Under the pieces are notes generated by a model, which saw only the letters and a program-made list of their open reading frames with translations, was not told where the DNA came from and ran no database searches. From Bradyrhizobium sp. CCBAU 53340 (GTDB taxonomy: Bacteria > Pseudomonadota > Alphaproteobacteria > Rhizobiales > Xanthobacteraceae), in assembly GCF_015291645.1 (NCBI RefSeq), contig NZ_CP030055.1:6634001-6698000 (forward strand): a stretch of 64,000 bases of DNA, written 5' to 3'. Position 1 is the stretch's first letter. Each line of letters opens with the position of its first letter. Below, one piece after another: positions 35,385 through 43,918 of this stretch. Both the position numbers and the translations under genes were made by a program.

Positions 35385-35972
35385 GCGGCGTCGGCATTCT
35401 CCAATGGGTATTACAGCTTGCAGACACACCCTCGCATCCTCGCGGCGTGTTTCGCCCGAGTTTTGCTTGTCCGCTTCACGCCCCTTCAAACAAAGGGCGC
35501 AGGGAAGGCCGGGTGCCGGCAGGCACCCGCGGTCTGCTGCGCGAAGATGTAGCGCAAAGAGACCGCACAGCAGCATACAGGTGGTGCCGAACACACGGCC
35601 TTCCCTGCGCGATGGTCGGACGGCTTATGCCGTGCTCTCCCGGGAGCCGAATTCCTTCTGGCCTCCCTCGCCTTGCGAAATTCACCGGCACAGCGCCGGT
35701 TGGCGCCATGCCGCATCCGCAAGACTTGGCCGTAGCGACGACGGTCGGGACCACACGGTTTTGCCGTACGCAGACTTTCCCGCTCAGCCATAAGGCTTCG
35801 CAGGACATCAAGCGCCGTTCGTACAACGCGGCTTGCGAGACGCTCACGGGGCTCGGCTCAATCCACTGCCCCGCCCTGCGACCCGCATCCGCGACGGCGC
35901 TGCCCGCGTCCACCGCAGCCCGATCCGCGGCTCGTGACGACGTACGACCGCCCCTTTTCGCCGGATCAGGAT
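35385..35972. repeat. Gene-free composite repeat element of about 590 bp
   Basis: There is no credible gene in this block, although several reading frames stay open. A 15-bp perfect inverted repeat (GCGCAGGGAAGGCCG, 35497-35511; CGGCCTTCCCTGCGC, 35596-35610) brackets about 85 bases with further pairing (GGTGCCGGCAGGCACC). From recollection of Bradyrhizobium annotations, such blocks occur many times and give rise to spurious hypothetical proteins rich in Arg and Pro; this was not checked by search. It directly follows two palindromes, so 35105-35972 is a stack of repeats. Confidence 0.6.
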
Positions 35973-36076
35973 GAGCGAAACATACGACAAATCCGAATTT
36001 CGGTAAAGTGGAATATTTTTGGTGGGCGGGATTGACAGGCCGGCGAAACAGGGGCGTGGTCGTGCCACAAATTCAG

Positions 36077-36104
36077 TGTCGTCCTGGCGAAAGCCAGGAC
36101 GACA
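36077..36104. repeat. 12-bp hairpin with GAAA loop upstream of the amidohydrolase gene
   Basis: TGTCGTCCTGGC-GAAA-GCCAGGACGACA is a perfect hairpin, 72 bases before the start codon. The TCGTCCTGGCGAAAGCCAGGACGA type is a dispersed repeat unit in related genomes from memory. It could fold in the 5' leader. Confidence 0.7.
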
Positions 36105-36175
36105 TCGAGGGATTGACATCCACCTCGGTTCTGCGGCTGGTTGGCGCGCCGGCTATCGAACGACGAGGACCACCC

Positions 36176-37303
36176 ATGCGCACCACATCGGTCGGCGTTT
36201 TCAAGATCGCCACCAAGGGCCCCGGCGACGTCTCTGGCCTGATGAGCCTGATCGACACAGGCGCGATCGATCCCGACTCCATTCTGGCCATCCTCGGCAA
36301 GACCGAGGGCAATGGCGGCGTCAACGATTTCACGCGGGAATATGCCGTCGCGGCGCTGTGCGCGGCGCTGGCGCCGAAGCTCGGCCTGGCGCCTGAAGAA
36401 GTCGAGCAGCGCATCGCCTTCGTGATGTCGGGCGGGACCGAGGGCGTGCTCAGCCCGCACCTCACGGTGTTCACGCGCCGCGAGGCCGAGCGCCCGGCAA
36501 ACATGTCAGGCAAGCGCCTGAGCATCGGCATGGCGCAGACGCGCGATTTCCTGCCCGAAGAGCTCGGCCGCTCGGCGCAGATCACCGAGACGGCCAAAGC
36601 GGTGAAGGCCGCGATGGACGATGCTGGCATCGCCAATCCTGCCGACGTTCATTTCGTCCAGATCAAATGCCCGCTGCTCACCAGCGAGCGTGTCGAGGCG
36701 GCCGCCGCACGTGGCCACAAGACGGCAACGATCAGCGCCTACGGCTCGATGGCCTATTCGCGCGGCGCTTCCGCGCTCGGCGTTGCCGTGGCGCTGGGCG
36801 AGGTCGCGCCTGAAATCTGCGATGAGGACGTGCTGCGGCGCTACGATCTGTTCTCCAAGGTCGCTTCGACCTCGTCCGGAATCGAGCTGATGCACAACGT
36901 CGTCATCGTGCTCGGAAATTCGGAAGGCTCGGCGAGCGAATTCGAGATCGGGCACGCCGTGATGAGCGACGCGATTGACGCTTCCGCCGTGACCGAGGCG
37001 CTGGCCAGCGTCGGACTTGGCGTCGGATTTGGCGTCGGATTTGGCGCGCAGGCAAAAGCCGGCCACGTGCTCGTCAACGTCTTCGCCAAGGCCGAGGCTT
37101 CGCCTGACGGCACCGTGCGCGGCCTCCGCCACACCATGCTCGAAGACACCGACATCAGCTCGACACGCCACGCCCGCGCGGCCGTCGGCGGCCTGATCGC
37201 CGGCCTTGCCGGCACCGGCGCGGTTTACGTCTCCGGCGGCGCCGAGCACCAGGGGCCGGCCGGCGGCGGGCCGGTTGCGGTGATCGCGCGGCTCTCCGAT
37301 TGA
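36176..37303 (+). CDS. Ring-opening amidohydrolase (cyanuric acid hydrolase/barbiturase family)
   Basis: 375 residues from the ATG at 36176. Three internal repeats each give a Ser-Lys pair as in AtzD-type enzymes: Lys42 (LGKTEGNG), Ser85 (MSGGTEG), Lys164 (QIKCP), Ser233/234 (STSSGIE), Lys305 (FAKAE) and Ser353 (VSGGAEHQG). All are in place, so the enzyme should be active and open the s-triazine ring of cyanuric acid or a barbiturate ring. An amidase gene follows about 108 bases later. A short tandem repeat (GGCGTCGGATTT) encodes LGVGFGVGFG near 281-290, which may be a small expansion. Translation starting further upstream would include repeat sequence. Confidence 0.9.
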   Translation: MRTTSVGVFKIATKGPGDVSGLMSLIDTGAIDPDSILAILGKTEGNGGVNDFTREYAVAALCAALAPKLGLAPEEVEQRIAFVMSGGTEGVLSPHLTVFTRREAERPANMSGKRLSIGMAQTRDFLPEELGRSAQITETAKAVKAAMDDAGIANPADVHFVQIKCPLLTSERVEAAAARGHKTATISAYGSMAYSRGASALGVAVALGEVAPEICDEDVLRRYDLFSKVASTSSGIELMHNVVIVLGNSEGSASEFEIGHAVMSDAIDASAVTEALASVGLGVGFGVGFGAQAKAGHVLVNVFAKAEASPDGTVRGLRHTMLEDTDISSTRHARAAVGGLIAGLAGTGAVYVSGGAEHQGPAGGGPVAVIARLSD

Positions 37304-37411
37304 GCGGCCACCCCTCCGCCCGGCGCAACCCTGCCCTTCGCGCCGGCTCAGTTGATTCAGGCCGGCCCTTGCGAAAAAGGTGGCGCCGCCATCCACGGGG
37401 ATTTTGACTTC

Positions 37412-38881
37412 ATGACTTTGCCGATGAGCTGGAACGAATGGGCGCAGCACGATGGCGTCGGCCTTGCGGCACGCGTCCGCAAGGGCGAGCTGACGGCAAA
37501 GGAATTGGCCCGACAGGCTGCGGCCGCCGTGGCCAAGGTCAATCCGACGCTGTCGGGCGTGGTCGAGCTGTTCGATGACGTGATCGCCGATCCGGCCAAG
37601 GACGGCGCCAATCTCGCCGGGCCCTTCGCCGGCCTGCCTTTCCTGATGAAGGATCTGGGTCCGACCATGAAGGGGCGACTGCAGGAAATGGGCTCGCTGC
37701 TGATGCGCGGCAATCGCGCCGCGGCCGACACGTTCCTCACTGGCAAATTCCGCCAGGCAGGCCTCAATCTGATCGGGCGCACCACGACGCCGGAATTCGG
37801 CGTGTGCTCGTCGGCCGACAATCCCGCCGTCTATGTCACGCGCAATCCCTGGAATACCGACTACACCACCTGCGGCTCCTCCGCGGGGAGCGCCGCGATG
37901 GTCGCGGCCGGCGTGGTGCCGATTGCACATGCGACCGACGGCGGCGGCTCGATCCGCATTCCCGCCGGAGTCAACGGCAATATCGGATTGAAAGTGTCGC
38001 GCGGCGTGTTCTCGCTGGCACCGCACATGTCCGATCTCACAGGTCTCGTCTCGATCCAGGGCTGCCAGTCGCGCACGGTGCGCGACACTGCGGCCTTCGT
38101 CGATCATGCCCGCGGGCCAGCGCCGGGCGAGTTCATGCCGTTCTGGACCACGGCGCAGCCTTACGGCGAGATGATCAAGCGCGATCCGTCGAAGCTGCGC
38201 ATCGCACTCTCACACACCTGGGGCGACTACACCGCAACGCCGGAGATCGCCGCCGAGCTGGAGAAGACCGGCAAGTTCCTCGAAGGCCTCGGCCATCACG
38301 TCGACTATGCGCTGCCCGAGCTCGATTTCCGCGCTGCCTTCGCGGCGCAGACCACCTGCTACATCTCGAACTTCTCGGTGGTGATCTCCAACATGCTCGC
38401 GGCGCGCGGGCTGGAGCGACCGCCGGAAGATCTGATCGAGCCAATGAACATCCGGATCTGGGAAGCCGGCCTTCACACCAGCTTTGCCGACCGCGCAAAG
38501 ATGCAGGCCGTGTTCAACACGACCTCGCGCGGCTTCGGCAGCTTCTTCGAGCAGTGGGACGTGATCCTGACGCCGATCACCGCGCTGCCGACGCCGAAGG
38601 TCGGCACCAGGCAATATCTCACCCTCTCCGACAATCCCGATGTGCTCGACTGGTTCGACAATCTCTGGCGCTTCTTCGCCTTCACGCCGCTCGGCAATCT
38701 CTGCGGCATGCCGGCGATCTCGCTGCCGATGGGTGCCCAAGATCACGGCCTGCCGCTCGGCATCCAGGCCATCGCCAAGCAGGCCAATGACGGCCTCTTG
38801 CTGCAACTCGCCGCCCAGATCGAGCGCGCGCTCGACGGCAAGTGGAACGGCGGGAAGAAGCCGACGGTGCATGTCGGCTGA
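37412..38881 (+). CDS. Amidase signature family enzyme
   Basis: 489 residues from the ATG at 37412 (an ATG at 37424 is a second option). The amidase signature holds the Lys-cisSer-Ser triad: FLMKDLGPT supplies the lysine and TTCGSSAGSAAMVAAG the serines, then DGGGSIRIPAGVNGNIGLK. It hydrolyses a linear amide. Its position behind a cyanuric acid hydrolase makes biuret or carboxybiuret-type breakdown a fair guess, but other amides are equally possible from the sequence. Length is normal for the family. Confidence 0.88.
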   Translation: MTLPMSWNEWAQHDGVGLAARVRKGELTAKELARQAAAAVAKVNPTLSGVVELFDDVIADPAKDGANLAGPFAGLPFLMKDLGPTMKGRLQEMGSLLMRGNRAAADTFLTGKFRQAGLNLIGRTTTPEFGVCSSADNPAVYVTRNPWNTDYTTCGSSAGSAAMVAAGVVPIAHATDGGGSIRIPAGVNGNIGLKVSRGVFSLAPHMSDLTGLVSIQGCQSRTVRDTAAFVDHARGPAPGEFMPFWTTAQPYGEMIKRDPSKLRIALSHTWGDYTATPEIAAELEKTGKFLEGLGHHVDYALPELDFRAAFAAQTTCYISNFSVVISNMLAARGLERPPEDLIEPMNIRIWEAGLHTSFADRAKMQAVFNTTSRGFGSFFEQWDVILTPITALPTPKVGTRQYLTLSDNPDVLDWFDNLWRFFAFTPLGNLCGMPAISLPMGAQDHGLPLGIQAIAKQANDGLLLQLAAQIERALDGKWNGGKKPTVHVG

Positions 38882-38895
38882 GGCGATCGCACGCT

Positions 38896-40110
38896 CTAGC
38901 CAACGCCTCGTGCAATCGCCTTGTCGACACGCCCGCGCGACACACCATGCTCGGCGAGCAGGCGTGCCGCCGGGCTTCGCGTTTCGGCAAACAGAGCGAC
39001 CAGCGCATTGACGCCGGTCACCTCCGGATATCCGACCTCCTGGGCCAGGAACGGGGCGCGCTGATCGACGCGCTTGAATGCCGCCGTGGGCTCGGCATGT
39101 CCAGCCTCGATCACGGTGTGCTTGAGTTCATTGTCGAGATACTGCACGAGGCCTTGTCTCAGCTTGTCGAGACCGGCGTCGCAGGCGCGCATCACGGCGG
39201 AGGCGTCCGCATCATCGGTCAGGGCCAACAGCAAATGCTCCAGCGTCGCGTATTGATGGCGGCGCCGGTCAGCCTCATCAAGCGCCCGCCGTTTCGTGGC
39301 CACATAGCCTGCCGAGACCGGCCGTTGCGACAGGTCGAGCAGCGCGTCGATCCGCTCGAGCCGTTTCATGGGATCGAGCGTCGCCAACAACTCGTACTTG
39401 TCACAAACGGGCAGCTTCATCCGCGTCGCGACGGTATCGGCGATCTGCCCGGGATCACGGGTTGAATCGAAGAACAGCCAAAGGTCCGGCAGCAGAATTC
39501 CGTGAGCCGCCGTGTAGTCCTGGAAGCGTTGATAGATCCTTCGGATCAGATCCCTGGCATCGCGGACCGCGCCCTCGCTGACGTCAACGACCTCAGCCTG
39601 ATAGGCGACCGCCTCAGTCGCAAAGCTGCGGAGCGCGACGCGCCGAAGCCCGCGCGTCAGCACCTTGAACGTGCCATCCTGGAGCGGTTCAAGTTCGAGC
39701 AGTTGCGACAGGATGCCGATCTCGTAGACATCGGACAATCGGGGATCATCGACGGCTGCCTCGCGCTGGATCGCTATCACGATCTCCCGTCCACCTTCGA
39801 ACGCCTGGTTCAGAGCCCGAATGGTGCTCTCGCGGCCGACAAACAGCGGGTAAGTTGCGTTCGGAAACGGAACGAGATCTCGCAACGGAATGGCCGGATA
39901 GAGCGCCGTTGTCCTCTTGAGCCGTGCAGCCGGCACGATGGGGTCACGGCGCTCGGCGTGGAGCAGCGCCGACAGCGTGTTCCAGTCGGCCAAGCCGAAC
40001 ATTTTCGACACCAGCTCCAGGCTTTCGCTGTGACTGATGGTGACGGCCTTGGTGGTCAGGGAGTCGCGCAGGGTCTGCGCCATAGCCTTGGCATCGCGAA
40101 AATCGCGCAT
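38896..40110 (-). CDS. Three-part fusion: short glyoxalase-related domain, Lon substrate-binding domain, Clp N-type repeats
   Basis: 404 residues, with GAGGA before the ATG. Residues 1-55 (DAKAMAQTLRDSLTTKAVTI, then SHSESLELVSKMFGLADWNT) look like the short domain often attached to glyoxalase-superfamily proteins. Residues ~70-260 match the Lon substrate-binding (LAN/PUA-like) domain: IPLRDLVPFPN, VGRESTIRAL, DVYEIGILSQ, LTRGLRRV. Residues ~275-400 resemble Clp N repeats: ATLEHLLLALTDDADASAVM and ARLLAEHGVSRGRVDKAIA. There is no AAA+ ATPase or protease domain. It could present substrates to a protease; function is inferred only. Transcribed alone, convergent with the amidase (15 bases). Confidence 0.85.
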   Translation of the reverse strand: MRDFRDAKAMAQTLRDSLTTKAVTISHSESLELVSKMFGLADWNTLSALLHAERRDPIVPAARLKRTTALYPAIPLRDLVPFPNATYPLFVGRESTIRALNQAFEGGREIVIAIQREAAVDDPRLSDVYEIGILSQLLELEPLQDGTFKVLTRGLRRVALRSFATEAVAYQAEVVDVSEGAVRDARDLIRRIYQRFQDYTAAHGILLPDLWLFFDSTRDPGQIADTVATRMKLPVCDKYELLATLDPMKRLERIDALLDLSQRPVSAGYVATKRRALDEADRRRHQYATLEHLLLALTDDADASAVMRACDAGLDKLRQGLVQYLDNELKHTVIEAGHAEPTAAFKRVDQRAPFLAQEVGYPEVTGVNALVALFAETRSPAARLLAEHGVSRGRVDKAIARGVG

Positions 40111-40298
40111 CGGTTCGTCCTCTGCATGAGCGATCCAGGTGTGTCAGGTGGTTGCGTTGCTGACCCGGTCGCTCGGGCAAAGGGGGGCCGATCAAGGCTC
40201 GATACATTCACCGTACCACGGAGGGTGCAACCGGCAGGTCGTATCAACCTGCGCGAAAAGTGACGCAAAGCCGGATGGCTGTCAATCTCAGTTCTTGC

Positions 40299-40619
40299 TC
40301 AGTTCTTCACCGCCGGAATCTCTTCCGCCGGTTGCTGCTGCTGGCCGAGCTTGAGCATCGCCAGCGCCTTGTCGAGCGCTTCGCGCAAGGCGAGCGCCGC
40401 GGCCGGGCTGCAGCGTAAGTGCGCGGTCTGGACCACATCGACCCTGACGGCGGCACCGATCGGCACCAGGAGATTTGCGGCGAGCTCGATCTGGATCGCG
40501 CCGTTGTGATGGCCGAAGCAGGATGCACCGTCGAAATAGATGATCGGCGCCCGCTCCGAGCTCGAGGTGGAAATGGTGACGGGCCCCGGATCGGCGGCAG
40601 GCGTTTCGGGATCGGCCAT
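40299..40619 (-). CDS. Conserved-looking hypothetical protein, 106 residues
   Basis: A small soluble protein (APIIYFDGASCFGHHNGAIQ, then IELAANLLVPIGAAVRVDVV) ending in a helical, Gln-rich tail. A good ribosome site (GAGGAG) precedes the ATG. The beta-rich start with IQIELAANLLVP and the later helix REALDKALAML suggest a compact alpha/beta domain. No family is recognised. It is next to a thioesterase gene on the opposite strand and 188 bases from the Lon/Clp-N fusion start (bases 40111-40298 show no gene). Confidence 0.65.
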   Translation of the reverse strand: MADPETPAADPGPVTISTSSSERAPIIYFDGASCFGHHNGAIQIELAANLLVPIGAAVRVDVVQTAHLRCSPAAALALREALDKALAMLKLGQQQQPAEEIPAVKN

Positions 40620-40751
40620 GGGGCACTCCTCGCAGGCAGGGAACGGACGTCCACCATCGTTGCTTCGGCGGGCCCTGTCGAGGCCAAACCTGCCGTGCTA
40701 GCTTCGCATGCGGGTTTTGCGCGGCGCCCGACACTGGTTTAGAACACCTCC

Positions 40752-41660
40752 ATGTCCATTTCAGCGACCACGCTTCCGTTCGAGGAACTCGCCGAGGCCA
40801 TCAAGGGCCGCCGCTCCGATTACGGCCATATCAGCGGGCTCCAGCTCGACCGGTTCGCGCCTGGTGAGGCATGGTCCAGCCTGCCCTATCGCCCCGTCTT
40901 CGTCGGCGACACCGAGACCGGCGTGCTGCATGGCGGCGTCGTCACCGCGATGCTGGACGAAAGCTGCGGCATGGCGGTGCAGCTTGCGCTCGACGGCAGC
41001 AGCGCGATCGCGACGCTCGATCTGCGCATCGACTACCAGAAGCCGGCGACGCCCGGCCTTGCCATCAAGGCGCACTCGGTCTGCTATCGCACTACCCGCT
41101 CGATCGCCTTCGTGCGCTCCACCGCGTACCAGGAGTCTGAGGACGATCCGGTGGCGACGGCCACGGCCTGCTTCATGATCGGCGCCAACCGCACCAACAT
41201 GCTCGCGGACCGCCGGATGGATTCGCGCAGCATTCCGACGCTGGAAGCGCCTGATGATCCGGACGGCCCGTTCGCCACCAGCCCGTTCGCGCGCGCCCTC
41301 GGCATTCGCGTCAACGACGACAGCACGCTGACGATGCCGTTCTCGCCGAAGATCATCGGCAACCCGATCCTGCCAGCGATCCATGGCGGCATGACCGGCG
41401 CCTTTCTCGAGACCACGGCGATCCTTGGCGTTCGGCGCGAGCTTGGGATCGCGACGCTACCGAAGCCAATCGGACTCACTATCAACTACTTGCGCTCCGG
41501 TCGGGCGCTGGACACGATCGCCAATGTCTCGATCGTAAAACAGGGAAGGCGTATCGTCGCCTTCGAAGCGCGGGCCTGGCAGGACGATCCGGACAAGCCG
41601 ATCGCCTCCGCCTTCGGCCATTTCATGCTGCGGCCGACGCCCGAAGGCGACGAGGAATAG
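40752..41660 (+). CDS. PaaI-type double-hotdog acyl-CoA thioesterase
   Basis: 302 residues made of two hotdog domains: the first with VLHGGVVTAMLDESCG and LDLRIDYQKPATPG, the second with AIHGGMTGAFLETTAI and IGLTINYLRSGRAL. Each HGG turn and the following acidic residue (Asp/Glu) are typical of PaaI/4HBT thioesterases. It probably hydrolyses aromatic or medium-chain acyl-CoA. Alone in its operon or followed by the small membrane protein at 41740. Confidence 0.85.
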   Translation: MSISATTLPFEELAEAIKGRRSDYGHISGLQLDRFAPGEAWSSLPYRPVFVGDTETGVLHGGVVTAMLDESCGMAVQLALDGSSAIATLDLRIDYQKPATPGLAIKAHSVCYRTTRSIAFVRSTAYQESEDDPVATATACFMIGANRTNMLADRRMDSRSIPTLEAPDDPDGPFATSPFARALGIRVNDDSTLTMPFSPKIIGNPILPAIHGGMTGAFLETTAILGVRRELGIATLPKPIGLTINYLRSGRALDTIANVSIVKQGRRIVAFEARAWQDDPDKPIASAFGHFMLRPTPEGDEE

Positions 41661-41739
41661 GCGTATTTTACTTGACGGAACGGGCTTGACGTCGAAGGTT
41701 TGGGTCCCACCATAGCGCATTCCGGCGAGAGGTATTGGC

Positions 41740-42105
41740 TTGCGGCATCCGATCGACATCATCGCCATGTTTGCCGCCATCTGGCTGCTCGCCTCGATGG
41801 TGCTCGATGCGCTGACGCCGAAGGAGCTGACGGCGGTCATGATCGCGATTGCGATCGCGCCGGCCGTGGTCATCACCGCCGTGTTCTATTATCTGCGCTG
41901 CCCGCGCACGGATTTCGCGGTGATGTTCGCGGCGCTCTGGCTGATCTCCGATATCGCCATCGCCTTCATCTCGCCGAAGGAGCTGCCGCTCTGGCTTCTG
42001 CTGCTCGGCTTCGTGCCGGCGGCGCTGATCGGCATCGTGCTGCACTGGCAGCGCTTCCAGCGCCGCCATGAGCAACTGCCCGCGCCGTCCGCGAAGCGCG
42101 GCTAG
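41740..42105 (+). CDS. Small membrane protein, 121 residues
   Basis: From a TTG preceded by GAGAGG. Four hydrophobic segments with two similar halves: FAAIWLLASMVLDALTPKEL and FAALWLISDIAIAFISPKEL, clearly an internal duplication. The ends are short and charged (QRRHEQLPAPSAKRG). No function is recognised; the repeated SPKEL/TPKEL motif at the membrane edge is distinctive. An ATG at 41767 in frame is an alternative start. Confidence 0.65.
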   Translation: MRHPIDIIAMFAAIWLLASMVLDALTPKELTAVMIAIAIAPAVVITAVFYYLRCPRTDFAVMFAALWLISDIAIAFISPKELPLWLLLLGFVPAALIGIVLHWQRFQRRHEQLPAPSAKRG

Positions 42106-42114
42106 CACAAGAAC

Positions 42115-42747
42115 TCAGCCGCTCTGAACGGCGAGATCGTAGGCGTCGATCGTCACCTTTGCGCGCGCGGCGACATCCGATGCAGACATGCCAGGCTTGT
42201 AAAGGCTGGAGCCGAGGCCGAAGGCGGTGACGCCGCCCTTGATGTATTCGGCAAAATTCTGGTCGGACACGCCGCCGACGGCGGCAATCATCACGCCGGC
42301 GGGCAGCACCGCGCGGATCGCGGCGATGCCGGATGCACCGAGCACGCTCGCCGGAAAGAACTTCAGGCCCGATGCGGCGGAACGTGCCGCCAGCAATGCC
42401 TCCGTCGGCGAGAATACGCCGGGCAATGTCACCATGCCGTGCTGATGCGCGCGCGCCAGCACGTCAGTATCGACATTCGGCGAGACCATCAGCTTGCCGC
42501 CGGCGTCGTTGAGGCGATCGACATCCGCCGCTGACAGCACCGTGCCGGCGCCGATCAGCACACGCGCCGGCGCGAGCTTCGCGGCGGTCGCGATCGAGCG
42601 GAACGGATCGGGAGAATTCAAGGGTACCTCGATCGCGGTCATGCCGGCCTCGATCAACACACTGACGATGGCCTCGGCCTCGTCGGGCTTGACGCCGCGC
42701 AGGATCGCGACCAGCGGACGCTTCATCGGCGGAAAGGGAACGCTCAT
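42115..42747 (-). CDS. dgoA: 2-dehydro-3-deoxy-6-phosphogalactonate aldolase
   Basis: 210 residues from the ATG at 42747 (GAGGATC upstream). KDPG/KDPGal aldolase barrel with Glu40 (AIEVPLNSP) and Schiff-base Lys129 in GLKFFPAS. The start lies 13 bases after the stop of the sugar-acid kinase gene, so the two are one operon. It splits 2-keto-3-deoxy-6-phosphogalactonate to pyruvate and glyceraldehyde-3-phosphate. The kinase partner argues for galactonate; a gluconate route would need different neighbours. Confidence 0.9.
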   Translation of the reverse strand: MSVPFPPMKRPLVAILRGVKPDEAEAIVSVLIEAGMTAIEVPLNSPDPFRSIATAAKLAPARVLIGAGTVLSAADVDRLNDAGGKLMVSPNVDTDVLARAHQHGMVTLPGVFSPTEALLAARSAASGLKFFPASVLGASGIAAIRAVLPAGVMIAAVGGVSDQNFAEYIKGGVTAFGLGSSLYKPGMSASDVAARAKVTIDAYDLAVQSG

Positions 42748-42760
42748 CTCAAAGATCCTC

Positions 42761-43675
42761 TCACTTCGTCCAGATCGCCGCAGCCGCCATCGACAGGCCG
42801 CGACGCACCGCTTTATCGGCATCGACCGAGTTGACGCTGACCGCCAGCGCATCGAAGGCCTGCCGATACAGAGCCGCCAGCCGTCCCGACGCAATCAGCG
42901 TGACGCCGGCTTTTGGCACCGTGCCGGAAAGGCCGGCTGCGAGCTCGGCGCCGATCAACGTGCCCGACAAGGTCTCGCGCGCCGCGGCCGGCGTGCTGCC
43001 GAACAAGAGCTGACGCGACCGTGCGGTGAACAGCAGATTGGCGGCGAAGGCCGGCGCCGCGAATGCGGCTTTCACGGCCGCCTCGAAGCTTTCGGTATCC
43101 TCGGCGTCATCGGCGCCGGCGACCGCGAGCGACAAAATCGTCTCGCGCGAGACGACGCTGAAAAGCTCGCCGGTCATGAACGTCGAGAAATGCGCAACGG
43201 TGCCGTTCTGCACGCGCACCCATTTCGAATGGGTGCCGGGCATGCAGACCAGCGCCTCGCCGGGGGCCTCGAGGCCGAGCGCGCCGAGCAACTGGGTCTC
43301 TTCGCCGCGCATCACGTCCGGCACTTTCACGTCGCGTTGCGCGATGCCCGGCAGGATGCGGATGTCGCGCGCCTCGCCCGGCACCCGCGCGGCCTGTTTG
43401 AGGATCGCCGAAAGCGGCGCCGGCGTGTCGACATAGCCGGCCTCGACCCAGCCGGTCTTGGCGCCGGCCATGCCGCAGACCAGCACCGGCAGATCATGCG
43501 GCGCGCTGACAGCGGCCAGGTGCGCTTGCAGCACGCCGGCGAAACCGGCCTTCGCCGCAGCCAGCATGCCCTCGTCGCTGCGACGCTCGGCCAGCACGCG
43601 GCCGGTGCGATCGACCAGCCACAGGCGGAAACTGCTGGTGCCCCAATCGACCGCGACAAAAGCGGGTTCGGTCAT
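42761..43675 (-). CDS. dgoK: 2-dehydro-3-deoxygalactonokinase
   Basis: 304 residues from the ATG at 43675. The ASKHA-type start FVAVDWGTSSFRLWLVD binds ATP phosphate; CGMAGAKTGWVEAGYV, DVMRGEETQLLGAL and LVCMPGTHSKWV are the DgoK signatures. It phosphorylates 2-keto-3-deoxygalactonate for the aldolase DgoA encoded next. No galactonate dehydratase or transporter is in view; they may lie elsewhere. The 243 bases to the divergent luciferase-like gene contain no gene. Confidence 0.92.
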   Translation of the reverse strand: MTEPAFVAVDWGTSSFRLWLVDRTGRVLAERRSDEGMLAAAKAGFAGVLQAHLAAVSAPHDLPVLVCGMAGAKTGWVEAGYVDTPAPLSAILKQAARVPGEARDIRILPGIAQRDVKVPDVMRGEETQLLGALGLEAPGEALVCMPGTHSKWVRVQNGTVAHFSTFMTGELFSVVSRETILSLAVAGADDAEDTESFEAAVKAAFAAPAFAANLLFTARSRQLLFGSTPAAARETLSGTLIGAELAAGLSGTVPKAGVTLIASGRLAALYRQAFDALAVSVNSVDADKAVRRGLSMAAAAIWTK

Positions 43676-43918
43676 TTCGAATCGTATCCCTGTCGTGTCC
43701 CTTGTCGTGTCCCTGGGTCTCACGGCCGAGACGCCGTCTCGCGACAATGAGACGGACGCCTCGCAAATCTGCCCCGGGATATCGGCTATTGCGGCCCTAA
43801 ACCAGCGTTTTCTCGCAAGGCTGCGGGGCAAGCGGCGCTGGCACACCGCTTGCTGAAGCTGTGCTGTTCGAATCCCGGAACGCGCAGCAAGACGCGTCAA
43901 CGCCAGATGAGGAAACCC

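Noticed and set aside
35301..35972. Several Arg/Pro-rich frames on both strands in the repeat block
   Set aside because: They run through inverted repeats, have no ribosome sites, and look like translation of non-coding repeat DNA.
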